A stretch of 64,000 nt of DNA from Aureimonas ureilytica (GTDB lineage Bacteria > Pseudomonadota > Alphaproteobacteria > Rhizobiales > Rhizobiaceae): assembly GCF_001475935.1 (NCBI RefSeq), contig NZ_LDQA01000019.1, forward strand, positions 62,001 through 126,000, in the 5' to 3' direction. The notes under the pieces are model-generated. The model searched no databases. It was not told where the DNA came from and worked only from the letters and a program-made list of their open reading frames with translations. Below are positions 51,599 to 60,304 of this stretch, piece by piece; position 1 is the stretch's first letter, and the number at the start of each line of letters is the position of its first letter. A program made the position numbers and the translations under genes.

Positions 51599-54543
51599 GC
51601 GCCAGCCGGCTTCCCCAGGGTGGGCGGATCGACCGCTCGCGCCAGATCGCCTTCACCTTCGACGGGCGCGCCTATCAGGGCCATCCCGGCGACACGCTGG
51701 CCTCGGCGCTGATTGCCAATGACCGGCTGCTGATGGGCCGCTCGTTCAAATATCACCGCCCGCGCGGCCCGGTCACGGCGGGCGCGGCCGAGCCCAACGC
51801 GCTGGTGACGATCGGCTCCGGCGGCCGGCGGCAGGCCAACACCCGCGCCACCATGGTGGAACTGAGCGAAGGGCTCGCCGCCACCAGCCAGAACCGCTGG
51901 CCCTCGCTCGATTTCGACATTGGCGCGGTGAACGGGCTCCTGTCGCCCTTTCTTTCGGCGGGCTTCTACTACAAGACCTTCATGTGGCCCGCGCCCTTCT
52001 GGGAAAAGGTCTACGAGCCGCTGATCCGCCGCGCGGCGGGCCTCGGCAGGGCGAGCCACGAGGCCGACCCGGACGCTTACGAAAAGCTCTGGGCGCATTG
52101 CGACCTCCTGATCGTCGGCGCGGGACCGGCGGGTCTCGCCGCCGCGCTGACGGCGGGCCGAGCGGGAACGCGCGCGATCCTTCTGGACGAGAATCCGCAA
52201 GCCGGCGGCTCGCTCCTCGGCGATACCGGGCGGCGGATCGGAGCCGAGACGGCCGACGCCTTTGCCGACGCGGCGCTGCGCGAACTCGCCGATATGCCGC
52301 ATGTGCGCGTTCTCCCGCGCACCACGGCCTTCGGCTGGTATGACGACATGGTGTTCGGCGCAGTGGAGCGTCTGCCGCCCGGCTCGCCTATGCCCGAACG
52401 CCTGTGGCGCATCGCGGCGCGGCGCGCGATCCTCGCCACCGGCGCGGAAGAGCGCCCGCTCGTGTTCGGCGGCAACGATGTGCCCGGCGTCATGACGGCC
52501 GATGCCGCCCTCGCCTATGCCCGCCGCCACGGCGTCGCGGTGGGCAGCCGGGTCGCGGTCTTCGCCCAGTCCGACGCCGGCGCTCACGCGGCGCGCGCGC
52601 TGGAGGCGGCGGGCGTAGGCCTCGCGGCGGTCATCGACACGCGCGCCGAGGCAACCGATCCCGGCCTTTCCGCGCCCTTCTTCCCCGGCGCGGTCGTGGC
52701 GGGCGCCTCGGGCGGCAAGCGCCTGCGCGCCGTCACGCTTCGTCTTCCGAGCGGCGAAGAGCGGACCATCGAGGCCGACGCGCTCGCCATGTCCGGCGGC
52801 TTCAGCCCGCGCATTCACCTCGCCTGCCACCGGGGCGGCAAGCCGCGCTGGAGCGAAGCGCATTCGGCCTTTCTGGCACCCGAGGCTCTCGGCCCCTTGT
52901 CGCTGGCCGGCTCGGCCAATGGAGCGATGACGCTGGCCGAATGCCTGGATGAAGGCGCACGCGCCGCGTCGGCCGCGCTCACGGACTGGGGCATCGCGGC
53001 TCCGCCCGCCCGCTTCGGCCCGGTCGAGGGCGATCTGTCCGGCGCACCCGCCAAGCCGGTCTGGCGCATCGCCGCGCCGAAGGGCAAGGCCTTCGTGGAC
53101 TATCAGAACGACGTGCATCTGGCCGATCTCGGCCTCGCCGTGCGCGAGGGCTTCGCCCATGTGGAACTCGCCAAGCGCTACACGACCAACGGCATGGCGA
53201 CCGATCAGGGCAAGCTGTCCAATGTGAACGCCATCGGCATTCTGGCCGAGGCGCGGGGCCTTTCGCCCGCCGAGGTCGGCACCACGACCTTCCGCCCCTT
53301 CTACACGCCCGTCTCCTTCGGCGCGCTGACCGGGGTGGCCAAGGGGCGCGACTTCCAGCCCGTGCGCCGCTCGCCGCTCCATGGCTGGGCCGAGCGGAAC
53401 GGCGCGCGTTTCGTGGAAACCGGGCTCTGGTATCGCTCGGCCTGGTTCCCCCGCGCGGGCGAGACGCATTGGCGCGAGAGCGTCGACCGCGAGGCGCGCA
53501 CCGTGCGCGAGGCGGCGGGGCTTTGCGACGTCTCGACGCTCGGCAAGATCGAAATCTTCGGCGCGGACGCCGCCACCTTCCTCGACCGCATCTATTGCAA
53601 CGGCTTCGCCAAGCTGCCCGTCGGGCGCGCGCGCTACGGCGTCATGCTGCGCGAGGACGGAATGATCTACGATGACGGCACGACGAGCCGGCTCGCCGAG
53701 GATCATTTCGTCATGACCACCACGACGGCGCTCGCCGCCGGCGTGCTCGCCCATCTCGAATTCTACGCCCAGACCGTCTGGCCCGAACTGGACGTGCGGC
53801 TGGCTTCCTCCACCGACCAATGGGCGCAGATGGCGCTGGCCGGCCCGCGCGCGCGGGACATCCTGTCGCAGGTCGTGGATGGCGACCTGTCCGACGAGGC
53901 CGTGCCCTTCATGGCCGCGCGGGCCGTCACGCTCTTCGGCGGGCGGCTGGAAGGCCGGCTCTTCCGCATCTCCTTCTCGGGCGAACTCGCCTATGAGATC
54001 GCCGTGCCCGCCGGCTATGGCGAGGCGGTGGCCGACGCGCTGATGGCGGCCGGCGCGCCGCACGGCATCTGCCCCTATGGCGCGGAAGCGCTCGGCGTGC
54101 TCCGCATCGAAAAGGGCCATGTCACCCATGCGGAGATCAATGGCACGGTGACAGCAGCCGATCTCGGCATGGGGCGCATAGTCTCGCGCACCAAACCCGA
54201 TTTCGTCGGCAAGCACATGCTGGAGCGCGAGGGCCTGACCGCGCCCGGCCGCCCGGCGCTGGTCGGCGTTCAGCCGCTCGACCCCGCCACGAGCTTCAGG
54301 ACGGGCTCGCATATCCATAAGAAAGGCGCGGACGCCACGCTCGAAAACGATCAGGGCTACGTCACCTCCTCCTGCTTCTCGCCCCATATCGGCTCCACGA
54401 TCGGCCTCGCGCTGGTGGCGGGCGGCGCGGAGCGGCATGGCGAAGAGGTGCTGGTCTGGAATGGGCTCGCGGGCGAGTTCACGCCCGCCCGCCTCTGCGC
54501 CCCGTGCTTCGTCGATCCCGATAACAGGAGGCTCCATGCCTGA
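51595..54543 (+). CDS. soxA: Sarcosine oxidase alpha subunit (SoxA / MgdC)
   Basis: A 982-residue protein. The order is an N-terminal ferredoxin-like domain (FTFDGRAYQGHPGDTLASALIANDRLLMGRSFKYHRPRG, about residues 20-100), an NAD-binding region (CDLLIVGAGPAGLAAALTAGRAG, about 165-190), a second nucleotide region with VGSRVAVFAQSDAGAHAARAL, and a C-terminal aminomethyltransferase/THF domain (about 610-980, with AGLCDVSTLGKIEIFGADAATFLDRI and GVLRIEKGHVTHAEINGTVTAADLGM). Length fits heterotetrameric enzymes (about 960-1000). It starts at 51595, overlapping the soxD stop. Confidence 0.94.
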   Translation: MSASRLPQGGRIDRSRQIAFTFDGRAYQGHPGDTLASALIANDRLLMGRSFKYHRPRGPVTAGAAEPNALVTIGSGGRRQANTRATMVELSEGLAATSQNRWPSLDFDIGAVNGLLSPFLSAGFYYKTFMWPAPFWEKVYEPLIRRAAGLGRASHEADPDAYEKLWAHCDLLIVGAGPAGLAAALTAGRAGTRAILLDENPQAGGSLLGDTGRRIGAETADAFADAALRELADMPHVRVLPRTTAFGWYDDMVFGAVERLPPGSPMPERLWRIAARRAILATGAEERPLVFGGNDVPGVMTADAALAYARRHGVAVGSRVAVFAQSDAGAHAARALEAAGVGLAAVIDTRAEATDPGLSAPFFPGAVVAGASGGKRLRAVTLRLPSGEERTIEADALAMSGGFSPRIHLACHRGGKPRWSEAHSAFLAPEALGPLSLAGSANGAMTLAECLDEGARAASAALTDWGIAAPPARFGPVEGDLSGAPAKPVWRIAAPKGKAFVDYQNDVHLADLGLAVREGFAHVELAKRYTTNGMATDQGKLSNVNAIGILAEARGLSPAEVGTTTFRPFYTPVSFGALTGVAKGRDFQPVRRSPLHGWAERNGARFVETGLWYRSAWFPRAGETHWRESVDREARTVREAAGLCDVSTLGKIEIFGADAATFLDRIYCNGFAKLPVGRARYGVMLREDGMIYDDGTTSRLAEDHFVMTTTTALAAGVLAHLEFYAQTVWPELDVRLASSTDQWAQMALAGPRARDILSQVVDGDLSDEAVPFMAARAVTLFGGRLEGRLFRISFSGELAYEIAVPAGYGEAVADALMAAGAPHGICPYGAEALGVLRIEKGHVTHAEINGTVTAADLGMGRIVSRTKPDFVGKHMLEREGLTAPGRPALVGVQPLDPATSFRTGSHIHKKGADATLENDQGYVTSSCFSPHIGSTIGLALVAGGAERHGEEVLVWNGLAGEFTPARLCAPCFVDPDNRRLHA

Positions 54544-55072
54544 GGCGCTGCCCCTCTCGCCCGCCCTGCCCTATCCGCCGCTACGTGCGCCGGACGGGAG
54601 CCTGACGCTCGCTGCGCTGCCGCAGGGCCGGCTGCTCCATGCGCTCGCCCGCCCCGGCGCGGACGCGGCCTCGCTCGAACCTCTCCTCACGGCGCTGGGG
54701 GACGGCAGCCCTCATGCGGTGCGCCCCTATGCGCCCGGCCAATGGTTCGTGCTCGGCTCCGAGCCGCTGCGCCCCGGCGAATGGGCGCGACATACCACTC
54801 AGGCCGGTGCCTCGTTGGCGCTGAGCGACCAGAGCCATGGGCGCGTGCGCCTGTCGCTCGAAGGGCGGCGCGCGCGCAGCGCTCTGGCGCGGGGAACGGG
54901 GGTCGATCTCCACGAGACGGCCTTCACGCCGGGCACCTCGGCCGCGACGCTCTTCGGCCATATCGGCATCCACCTCACCTGCCTCGCGCCGGAGCGTTTC
55001 GAGCTGATCGTCCTGCGCGGCTTCGCCGAAAGCCTCTGGCACGAATTGGTGACAGGAGCCTGCTGCCAATAG
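54536..55072 (+). CDS. soxG: Sarcosine oxidase gamma subunit (SoxG / MgdD)
   Basis: A 178-residue gamma subunit, poorly conserved as usual. GSEPLRPGEWARHTTQAGASLALSDQSHGRVRLSLEGRRAR then LARGTGVDLHETAFTPGTSAATLFGHIGIHL and FELIVLRGFAESLWHELV match the family. It overlaps soxA by 8 bases after an AGGAGG ribosome site. The operon ends here. Confidence 0.9.
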   Translation: MPEALPLSPALPYPPLRAPDGSLTLAALPQGRLLHALARPGADAASLEPLLTALGDGSPHAVRPYAPGQWFVLGSEPLRPGEWARHTTQAGASLALSDQSHGRVRLSLEGRRARSALARGTGVDLHETAFTPGTSAATLFGHIGIHLTCLAPERFELIVLRGFAESLWHELVTGACCQ

Positions 55073-55653
55073 CCGATCGGACGGCGACGATTCTGTTCCG
55101 TTCCGATTTCCAGGCGATGAACGCGCGAGACGGACGTCTGATGTCTCGAGCCTTCGACCCTGCGACGAGGCTGCCGACCATCGTCTCTTCCGAAGCATGC
55201 GCATGACCTCGACCTCGGACACCGCCGCGCTGACGGGCTGACGGGCTGACACAACCAAGGTTTTCCCAAATGGTTTGACGATCAGGACGGACGTTACGAG
55301 CCCTCAAAAGCGTCGGCGCGTGGCCAAGAAAGAACGGCGACGGCACACGGCGCAGCGAATGCTGGGTGTGAAGACGGCCCGTGCAGCCCATTCCAGCAGC
55401 CAAAGTGAGCTGTGATTCCAGAACGAGGCCCGCGTCGGGCAGAAGGCGTTGCGATCTTCGGCGAATCCCATGAGGCTATTCGGCTTTCGTGGGAGCGATC
55501 GTCACGCTCGATGTTTTCTTTTGCGCTGTGCCTGTGGTTGGTATCGCCAACATCCAGACGTTGCTTGAAACGGTTCCGCCCTGCTGGGCCGGCTTTGCCG
55601 AGTTTATGTATTGCTGCTATTGAAATCCGAGGACGCAGGAGGGAGGCAAGCGC
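55073..55653. other. Gap without a recognisable gene
   Basis: No coding sequence supported. It contains an 8-base tandem repeat (GCTGACGG twice plus GCTGAC at 55229-55250). Open frames here have no family motifs and look like decayed DNA. Confidence 0.5.
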
Positions 55654-55797
55654 ATGGTCGAGGGCACCTCAATCCATACTGTGGACCGGATCACCAAGCC
55701 CATGCTGGTCTTTCAAGCCGCGAACGACGTGCGCCGCAAGCTGGCCGGAAGCGACCACATCGTGGATGCCACTCAGGCGCGGGGCATTCCCGCGTGC
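55654..55797 (+). pseudogene. S9 family peptidase C-terminal fragment
   Basis: The frame encodes SIHTVDRITKPMLVFQAANDVRRKLAGSDHIVDATQARGIP, the segment around the catalytic Asp of prolyl-oligopeptidase-type S9 peptidases (usual form: VDRI.APLLV.QGANDPRV..AES). The nucleophile Ser region and the catalytic His region are both absent. It is a short relic. Confidence 0.65.
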
Positions 55798-56079
55798 GCG
55801 CCCCTGCGCTTCAATGCCGGCTCGTCGTTCAAGCTAGCATCACCCAAACGGGCTGCTTGAGCTCCAGCAACGCACCCCGATCCGTGTCCGATGCGCTGAT
55901 GCGCACTTTGCAGGCCTCCTGCCTGCATTGTCCTTGGGAGCCGATCTCGTGCGCTAACGCCCATCGCCGGGCGCGCCGTGTGCCACTGACGCGGCATGGC
56001 ACGCTGATGCGCATTTTCGCCGATTCCGGTCTAACGCATTGGAGGGCGGCGCATTACCATTCGAGTTCCTCCAACTCGA

Positions 56080-56372
56080 TCCGCTCGGCCCCCGACGGGT
56101 CCGTCTTCCTCGACAACGTGACGGGCGCGAGCGGCAGCAACGAGGCGGAGGGTCCCGCTCCGTCGCAACATTCTCCTTGGCCATCATCCGAGACAAGCGC
56201 TTCCTTGGTCGAGACGCGGCAGTCCGTTTCTATCGCGCTGCGCCAGCAGACCAAGGCACAGAGCGCCCGGAGCGTGAGGGAGATCGTGTGCTATGTCCCC
56301 GGCGTCATGGTCGAGACCGACGGCATCCAGCCGAAGGGCGATGACCGCGTGTTCCTGCATGCCTTGGCATAA
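56080..56372 (+). pseudogene. TonB-dependent siderophore receptor plug remnant
   Basis: The frame carries VTGASGSNEAEGP, then LVETRQSVSIALRQQTKAQSARSVREIVCYVPGVMVETDGIQPKGDDRVFLHALA. This is the plug-domain start of siderophore receptors (TPQSVSV.TR.Q...Q.A.SV.EAL.Y.PGV). It ends at 56372, so the beta-barrel (about 600 residues) is missing, as are the signal peptide and most upstream parts. Bases 55798-56079 hold nothing recognisable. Confidence 0.65.
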
Positions 56373-56420
56373 CGACGCACACGGGTTTCCCGGGCGCATG
56401 ATCCTGTTAAGTTCCAACCC

Positions 56421-57209
56421 ATGACCGATCTCCACGTCCCCGCTGCTGCCGCGCGATCGCTGCCACGCCCGAGCGAATCCTCGCGCCCGGTGCTGCGCCC
56501 GTTTCAGGGCGTGATCGGCCTTGGCCTTGCGGCCTGCGTCTTCGTCTCGTGGATGTCGATTCATATCGCCGCCGTGTTCTTTCTCGACCTCGGCTGGCGG
56601 ACGGCGCCGCTGGTTCCCCTCATCATCGCCGTGCAATGCTGGTTGACGGTCGGGCTCTTCATCGTGGCCCATGACGCCATGCATGGTTCGCTCGTTCCGG
56701 GCTGGCCCCGGCTCAACGCAGCGATCGGCGCCTTCATCCTGACGATCTATGCGGGCTTTGCCTGGGCCAAGATCCGCGGCGCGCATATGGCCCATCACGA
56801 CGCGCCCGGCACCGCCGACGACCCGGATTTCTGCGTCGATGAGCCGGAGCGCTTCTGGCCCTGGTTCCGAACCTTCTTCGCGCGCTATTTCGGGCGGCGC
56901 TCGATCCTCTTCGTCAGCACCGTCGTCACGATCTACATTCTCGTGCTGGGCGCGCCGGTCACGAATGTGGTGCTGTTCTACGGAATGCCGTCGCTTCTCT
57001 CCTCGCTCCAGCTTTTCTATTTCGGCACCTTTCGCCCGCATCGGCATGAAGAAAGCGGCTTCGTGGACCGGCACAATGCGCGGTCCAACGAGTTCGGCTA
57101 TCTCGCCTCGCTCTTCTCCTGCTTCCATTTCGGATACCATCACGAGCACCACACACAGCCTTGGGTGCCTTGGTGGGCGCTGCCGTCGCAGCGGCGGCAA
57201 GGGACGTAG
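56421..57209 (+). CDS. crtW: Beta-carotene ketolase (CrtW)
   Basis: A 262-residue membrane di-iron oxygenase. The histidine motifs are those of CrtW: HDAMHGS, HMAHHDAPGTADDPDF, then DRHNARSNEF and FHFGYHHEHHTQPWVPWWALPS at the C-terminus. It has several membrane segments (for example LAACVFVSWMSIHIAAVFFLDLG and ILTIYAGFAWAKI). It adds the 4-keto groups to beta-ionone rings, making canthaxanthin or astaxanthin. No other carotenoid gene lies in the window, and a weak ribosome site precedes the ATG. The N-terminal 25 residues are variable. Confidence 0.9.
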   Translation: MTDLHVPAAAARSLPRPSESSRPVLRPFQGVIGLGLAACVFVSWMSIHIAAVFFLDLGWRTAPLVPLIIAVQCWLTVGLFIVAHDAMHGSLVPGWPRLNAAIGAFILTIYAGFAWAKIRGAHMAHHDAPGTADDPDFCVDEPERFWPWFRTFFARYFGRRSILFVSTVVTIYILVLGAPVTNVVLFYGMPSLLSSLQLFYFGTFRPHRHEESGFVDRHNARSNEFGYLASLFSCFHFGYHHEHHTQPWVPWWALPSQRRQGT

Positions 57210-57494
57210 AGAGACCCTGACGACGGGCTGTTCGCGCGGCGGCCCGGTGCGTCGTCCTCTGGCTCCTCCCCAATTTGGCGTGTGCTCAGAGCGGGCACAG
57301 ATGCGTTTGGCAAGACCGTTAGCCAGCCAAGAAAACCCGCACCTTCCCAAACGGCCGTCGTAGATTTTCTACGCTCGGGAACGCAGACAAGCCCGGATCA
57401 TTTGGAAGCCGTCGGTCTTTCCCATCCGCGCGAAAATAACGACGCGTGGCGCTTGATCCAAGACCAGTCTTCGGATTGATCGAGATCTATTGAT

Positions 57495-58517
57495 ATGTAC
57501 GATTCGCGGCCCCCATCTGGCGGATCGCACATCTTCAACCCTGTTCCTCGATCGGCCTTGATGCGTTCCATCGATTTCACGACCAACAGCGTCAGGCCCA
57601 AGGAACGCTACGAGGCCTGGCGGGAACGGCCCTGGCCGAGCTACGCCCATATTCTCCGAACCGACCGACCAGCCGGCGAGTTCTACTCTCATTCGCGAAC
57701 GTTTCATCTTGGACTACTTGAGTTCACGGACACGCGCATGGCGGGCCAGAATTACGTGCGCACCGACCCGATGATTCAGGCCGATGGCTTCGATGTCGTC
57801 ACCCTGGCGCTCGTCCTCGAAGGGCGCTTCCACGGCGAAACGGCCGTTTCGCCTTTCCGGGGTGCGGCGAGAAGCGTCCTGATCGGCGATATGAGCCTTC
57901 CCTTCAGCCAGTCCTTCACCAATGCCCGCGTCATCAGCTTGAGCTTCCGCCGCGCGACGATCGAGAGTCTGGTGCCGCGCGTCGAGACGCTGCACGGCCT
58001 CGTGCTGACGGGCCGCGACGCCGAACCGCTGGTGCGTCAGGTGCTCCACGAGCTCGACCATCTTGGGGCGATGGATGACGAGGCTGGCCTCGCCATTGGT
58101 GAGCGGCTGACCGGGACGTTCCTGTCGTGTCTGGGTCAGTCGGAGATTTGCACCCTGTCCGAGGATGCGGCCAAACGGCGACTCTGGACGGAAATCCGCT
58201 GGATTCTCGAACAACGCTACCGCGACCCCGATCTCGATGTGGAGCGGATCGCGACGCTGGCGCGCGTTTCCCGCGCCACCTTGTATCGCGCTTTCAAGGA
58301 CACGAACGGGATCGCGGCGGCCTTGATGGCTCTGCGCCTGCGAAAGGCGGCCGCCGCCTTGCAGGACCCTCACGACCGACGCCTGATTGCCGAGATCGCC
58401 TATAGTGTCGGCTTCACGCGGAGCGACACGTTCAGCAGTGCGTTCCGCGCCGCCTACGGATGCAGCGCTCGCGAATGGCGTCATCAGGCGAGTACGAGCC
58501 GAAAGCGCGAGGACTGA
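57495..58517 (+). CDS. AraC family transcriptional regulator
   Basis: A 340-residue regulator. An N-terminal AraC-binding-like domain (DFTTNSVRPKERYEAWRE, RSVLIGDMSLPFSQSFTNARVISLSFRRATIESL) precedes an AraC DNA-binding domain (residues about 235-335) with DLDVERIATLARVSRATLYRAFKD and RLIAEIAYSVGFTRSDTFSSAFRAAYGCSAREWR. The first 22 residues may not be translated; an ATG at 57561 is an alternative start. It stands 285 bases after crtW, in a gap with no gene seen, and its target is unknown. Confidence 0.88.
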   Translation: MYDSRPPSGGSHIFNPVPRSALMRSIDFTTNSVRPKERYEAWRERPWPSYAHILRTDRPAGEFYSHSRTFHLGLLEFTDTRMAGQNYVRTDPMIQADGFDVVTLALVLEGRFHGETAVSPFRGAARSVLIGDMSLPFSQSFTNARVISLSFRRATIESLVPRVETLHGLVLTGRDAEPLVRQVLHELDHLGAMDDEAGLAIGERLTGTFLSCLGQSEICTLSEDAAKRRLWTEIRWILEQRYRDPDLDVERIATLARVSRATLYRAFKDTNGIAAALMALRLRKAAAALQDPHDRRLIAEIAYSVGFTRSDTFSSAFRAAYGCSAREWRHQASTSRKRED

Positions 58518-58537
58518 TCCGCGCCCGCGCGGATCAG
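58514..58537. terminator. Bidirectional terminator-like hairpin
   Basis: CTGATCCGCGC at 58514-58524 and GCGCGGATCAG at 58527-58537 are perfect complements, covering the AraC stop and lying between convergent genes. It has no T-run. Confidence 0.45.
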
Positions 58538-58555
58538 GCGCCAATCGGTCGCGGA

Positions 58556-59200
58556 TCAAGCAGGGCGATCCACCAGACCCAGCGCCTGCGCCAGGACGCC
58601 CATATCGTGCCCGGACAGGACGGAGGACCGCTTGATGTGCTGTTCGCGCAGGTTCGGAATGAACATCTGCCAGGCCTCGCCTTCGCCCAGCATATTGGGC
58701 ACCTTGAAGCCGGCCAGCGCTTCCTTCTGGTTCATCTTCTTGACGCGCGCGAGCACGTTCGCGCCGGTGAATGTGTTCTTGTCGTCGCCCCAACCCGGCG
58801 TGTAGATCGTCTGGCTGAATTTCGGCATGGGCGCGAACGTGCCCCAGAAGACGCGCGCATCGTCCAGAAGTTCGACCTGCACGTAATTGTCGAGATCGTT
58901 CCAGTCGAGGCAGACGCAGGACATAAGCCGCACCATGGCCGACATATCCATTTTGCGGCTCTTGGCCTGCTGAAACCGGCCGAGCGCGCCCTCCTTGTCG
59001 TCCAGAAACGGCTTCACGGCCGACCACCAGGGCGTCACCCCGCCATCGTCGCCGGCCGCCGCCACACCGGCGGTCATTTTGAAGAGAAGAGTTCCCTTGG
59101 GAACCGTCACGACCCGGTATTTCTTGAAACCCGCTCTTTGCGATGTCTTGATATACTTATCATCGAAGAAATGATGGGAGCCCATTCCAGGATTGATCAT
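58556..59200 (-). CDS. Hypothetical protein, family not recognised
   Basis: A 214-residue soluble protein with no signal peptide or membrane segment. It starts MINPGMGSHHFFDDKYIKTS after a GAGGGAACGAC ribosome site, then reads YRVVTVPKGTLLFKMT, YVQVELLDDARVFWGTF, SQTIYTPGWGDDKNTFTG and AWQMFIPNLREQHIKRSSVLSG. The KGTLLF opening and a repeated aromatic pattern faintly recall RES/ADP-ribosyltransferase-like folds, but this is only an impression. Codon use fits the genome, so it is probably expressed. It is convergent to the AraC gene and 160 bases upstream of the hydroxyacid dehydrogenase stop. Confidence 0.75.
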   Translation of the reverse strand: MINPGMGSHHFFDDKYIKTSQRAGFKKYRVVTVPKGTLLFKMTAGVAAAGDDGGVTPWWSAVKPFLDDKEGALGRFQQAKSRKMDMSAMVRLMSCVCLDWNDLDNYVQVELLDDARVFWGTFAPMPKFSQTIYTPGWGDDKNTFTGANVLARVKKMNQKEALAGFKVPNMLGEGEAWQMFIPNLREQHIKRSSVLSGHDMGVLAQALGLVDRPA

Positions 59201-59360
59201 GTCGTTCCCTCGCACGTTGCGCGAAGAGTATCATCTCCCGTTGGGGGAGCGTCCCAGAGTTTTTGGTTCAGCGTCTCACAAGCTCGGGGCCGGTTTGCCA
59301 AGGAGACAGACAGCCGGTCCGTCAGGGCCGCCCCGTCGCCTGCCCCCGGCCCGGCCGTCG

Positions 59361-60296
59361 TCAGACGAGCGCAGTCGGCATCTCGCGCCCTGCGAAATGC
59401 GCGTCGAGATTGGCGAGCACGAGATCGGCCATGGCTTGGCGCGTTTCGTGCGTGGCGCTCGCCATGTGGGGGGTGAGCACGACGTTCGACAGGGTGAAGA
59501 AGCGCTCGGGCACGCGCGGCTCGTCGGCGAAGACATCGAGCGCAGCGCCCGCGATGCGGCCCTGCTCCAACGCGTCCAGAAGCGCGGACTCGTCCACCAG
59601 CGAGCCGCGCGCGACGTTGACGAGGACGCCCTTGGGGCCGAGTGCGTCCAAGACCTGCGCGTCGATGATATTGCGCGTCTCGGGCGAGGCGGACGCGGCG
59701 ACGACGAGCACATCGGCCCACTCCGCGAGGTCCGCCACGCTGTCGAAGCGGGGATAGGGCGTGTCCACCGCGCTGCGGCTGGCATAGGCGATCTCGGCGT
59801 CGAAGCCCTCCAGCCGGCGCGCGATGGCCTGCCCGATCCGGCCAAAGCCGAAAATGCCGTATCTGCGGCGCGAGACCTTGGAGCCCAGCGCCAGGTCGCC
59901 GGACGGCCAGCGCCCGGCGCGCACATGCTCATGCCCGCGCGGGATCTGGCGGAGCGCCGAGACGATCAGGCCGATGGCCAGGTCGGCGACATCCTCGGTC
60001 AGAACATCGGGCGTGTTGGACACGCGCACCCCGCGCCGCTTGGCCTCGGCGAGGTCAACCTTGTCGAAGCCGACGCCGTTGATCGCGACGATTTCGAGCG
60101 CCGGCAGCCGGGCGGCAAGCTCGGCCGGAATGCCGATATGCCCGCCGGTGACGACGCCGCGCAGGCGCTCGGCGTGCTCGGCCAGAAACTCATCGGGATC
60201 ACCGGCCTCGAAGAAGCGGTGGACGGTGAAGCGCTCGTTCAGCGCCTTTTCCAGCGCGGGCATGAGCGGGCAGAGTTGCAGGATGTTGGCGGTCAT
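59361..60296 (-). CDS. 2-hydroxyacid dehydrogenase, glyoxylate/hydroxypyruvate reductase-like
   Basis: A 311-residue D-isomer-specific dehydrogenase. Rossmann motif YGIFGFGRIGQAIARRL, catalytic Arg in LVNVARGSLVDESAL, Glu in ALDVFADEPRVPERF, His in VLTPHMASATHETRQAM; all three are intact, unlike the dehydrogenase at 6565. NGVGFDKVDLAEAKRRGVRVSNTPDVLTEDVADLAIGL is typical of GhrB-like glyoxylate/hydroxypyruvate reductases. The ATG at 60296 begins the first strand. It follows the ABC ATPase by 8 bases, so it is likely part of that operon, perhaps reducing the 2-oxo acid from the imported substrate. Confidence 0.88.
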   Translation of the reverse strand: MTANILQLCPLMPALEKALNERFTVHRFFEAGDPDEFLAEHAERLRGVVTGGHIGIPAELAARLPALEIVAINGVGFDKVDLAEAKRRGVRVSNTPDVLTEDVADLAIGLIVSALRQIPRGHEHVRAGRWPSGDLALGSKVSRRRYGIFGFGRIGQAIARRLEGFDAEIAYASRSAVDTPYPRFDSVADLAEWADVLVVAASASPETRNIIDAQVLDALGPKGVLVNVARGSLVDESALLDALEQGRIAGAALDVFADEPRVPERFFTLSNVVLTPHMASATHETRQAMADLVLANLDAHFAGREMPTALV

Positions 60297-60304
60297 GGAA
60301 GGGC

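Noticed and set aside
51457-54537. Minus-strand open frame of 1026 codons opposite soxA
   Set aside because: It is the mirror of a well-identified gene, has unnatural Arg/Gly/Ala-rich composition and no domain.
55229-55250. 8-base tandem repeat as a phase-variation tract
   Set aside because: It lies outside any gene and promoter that can be supported and has fewer than three copies.
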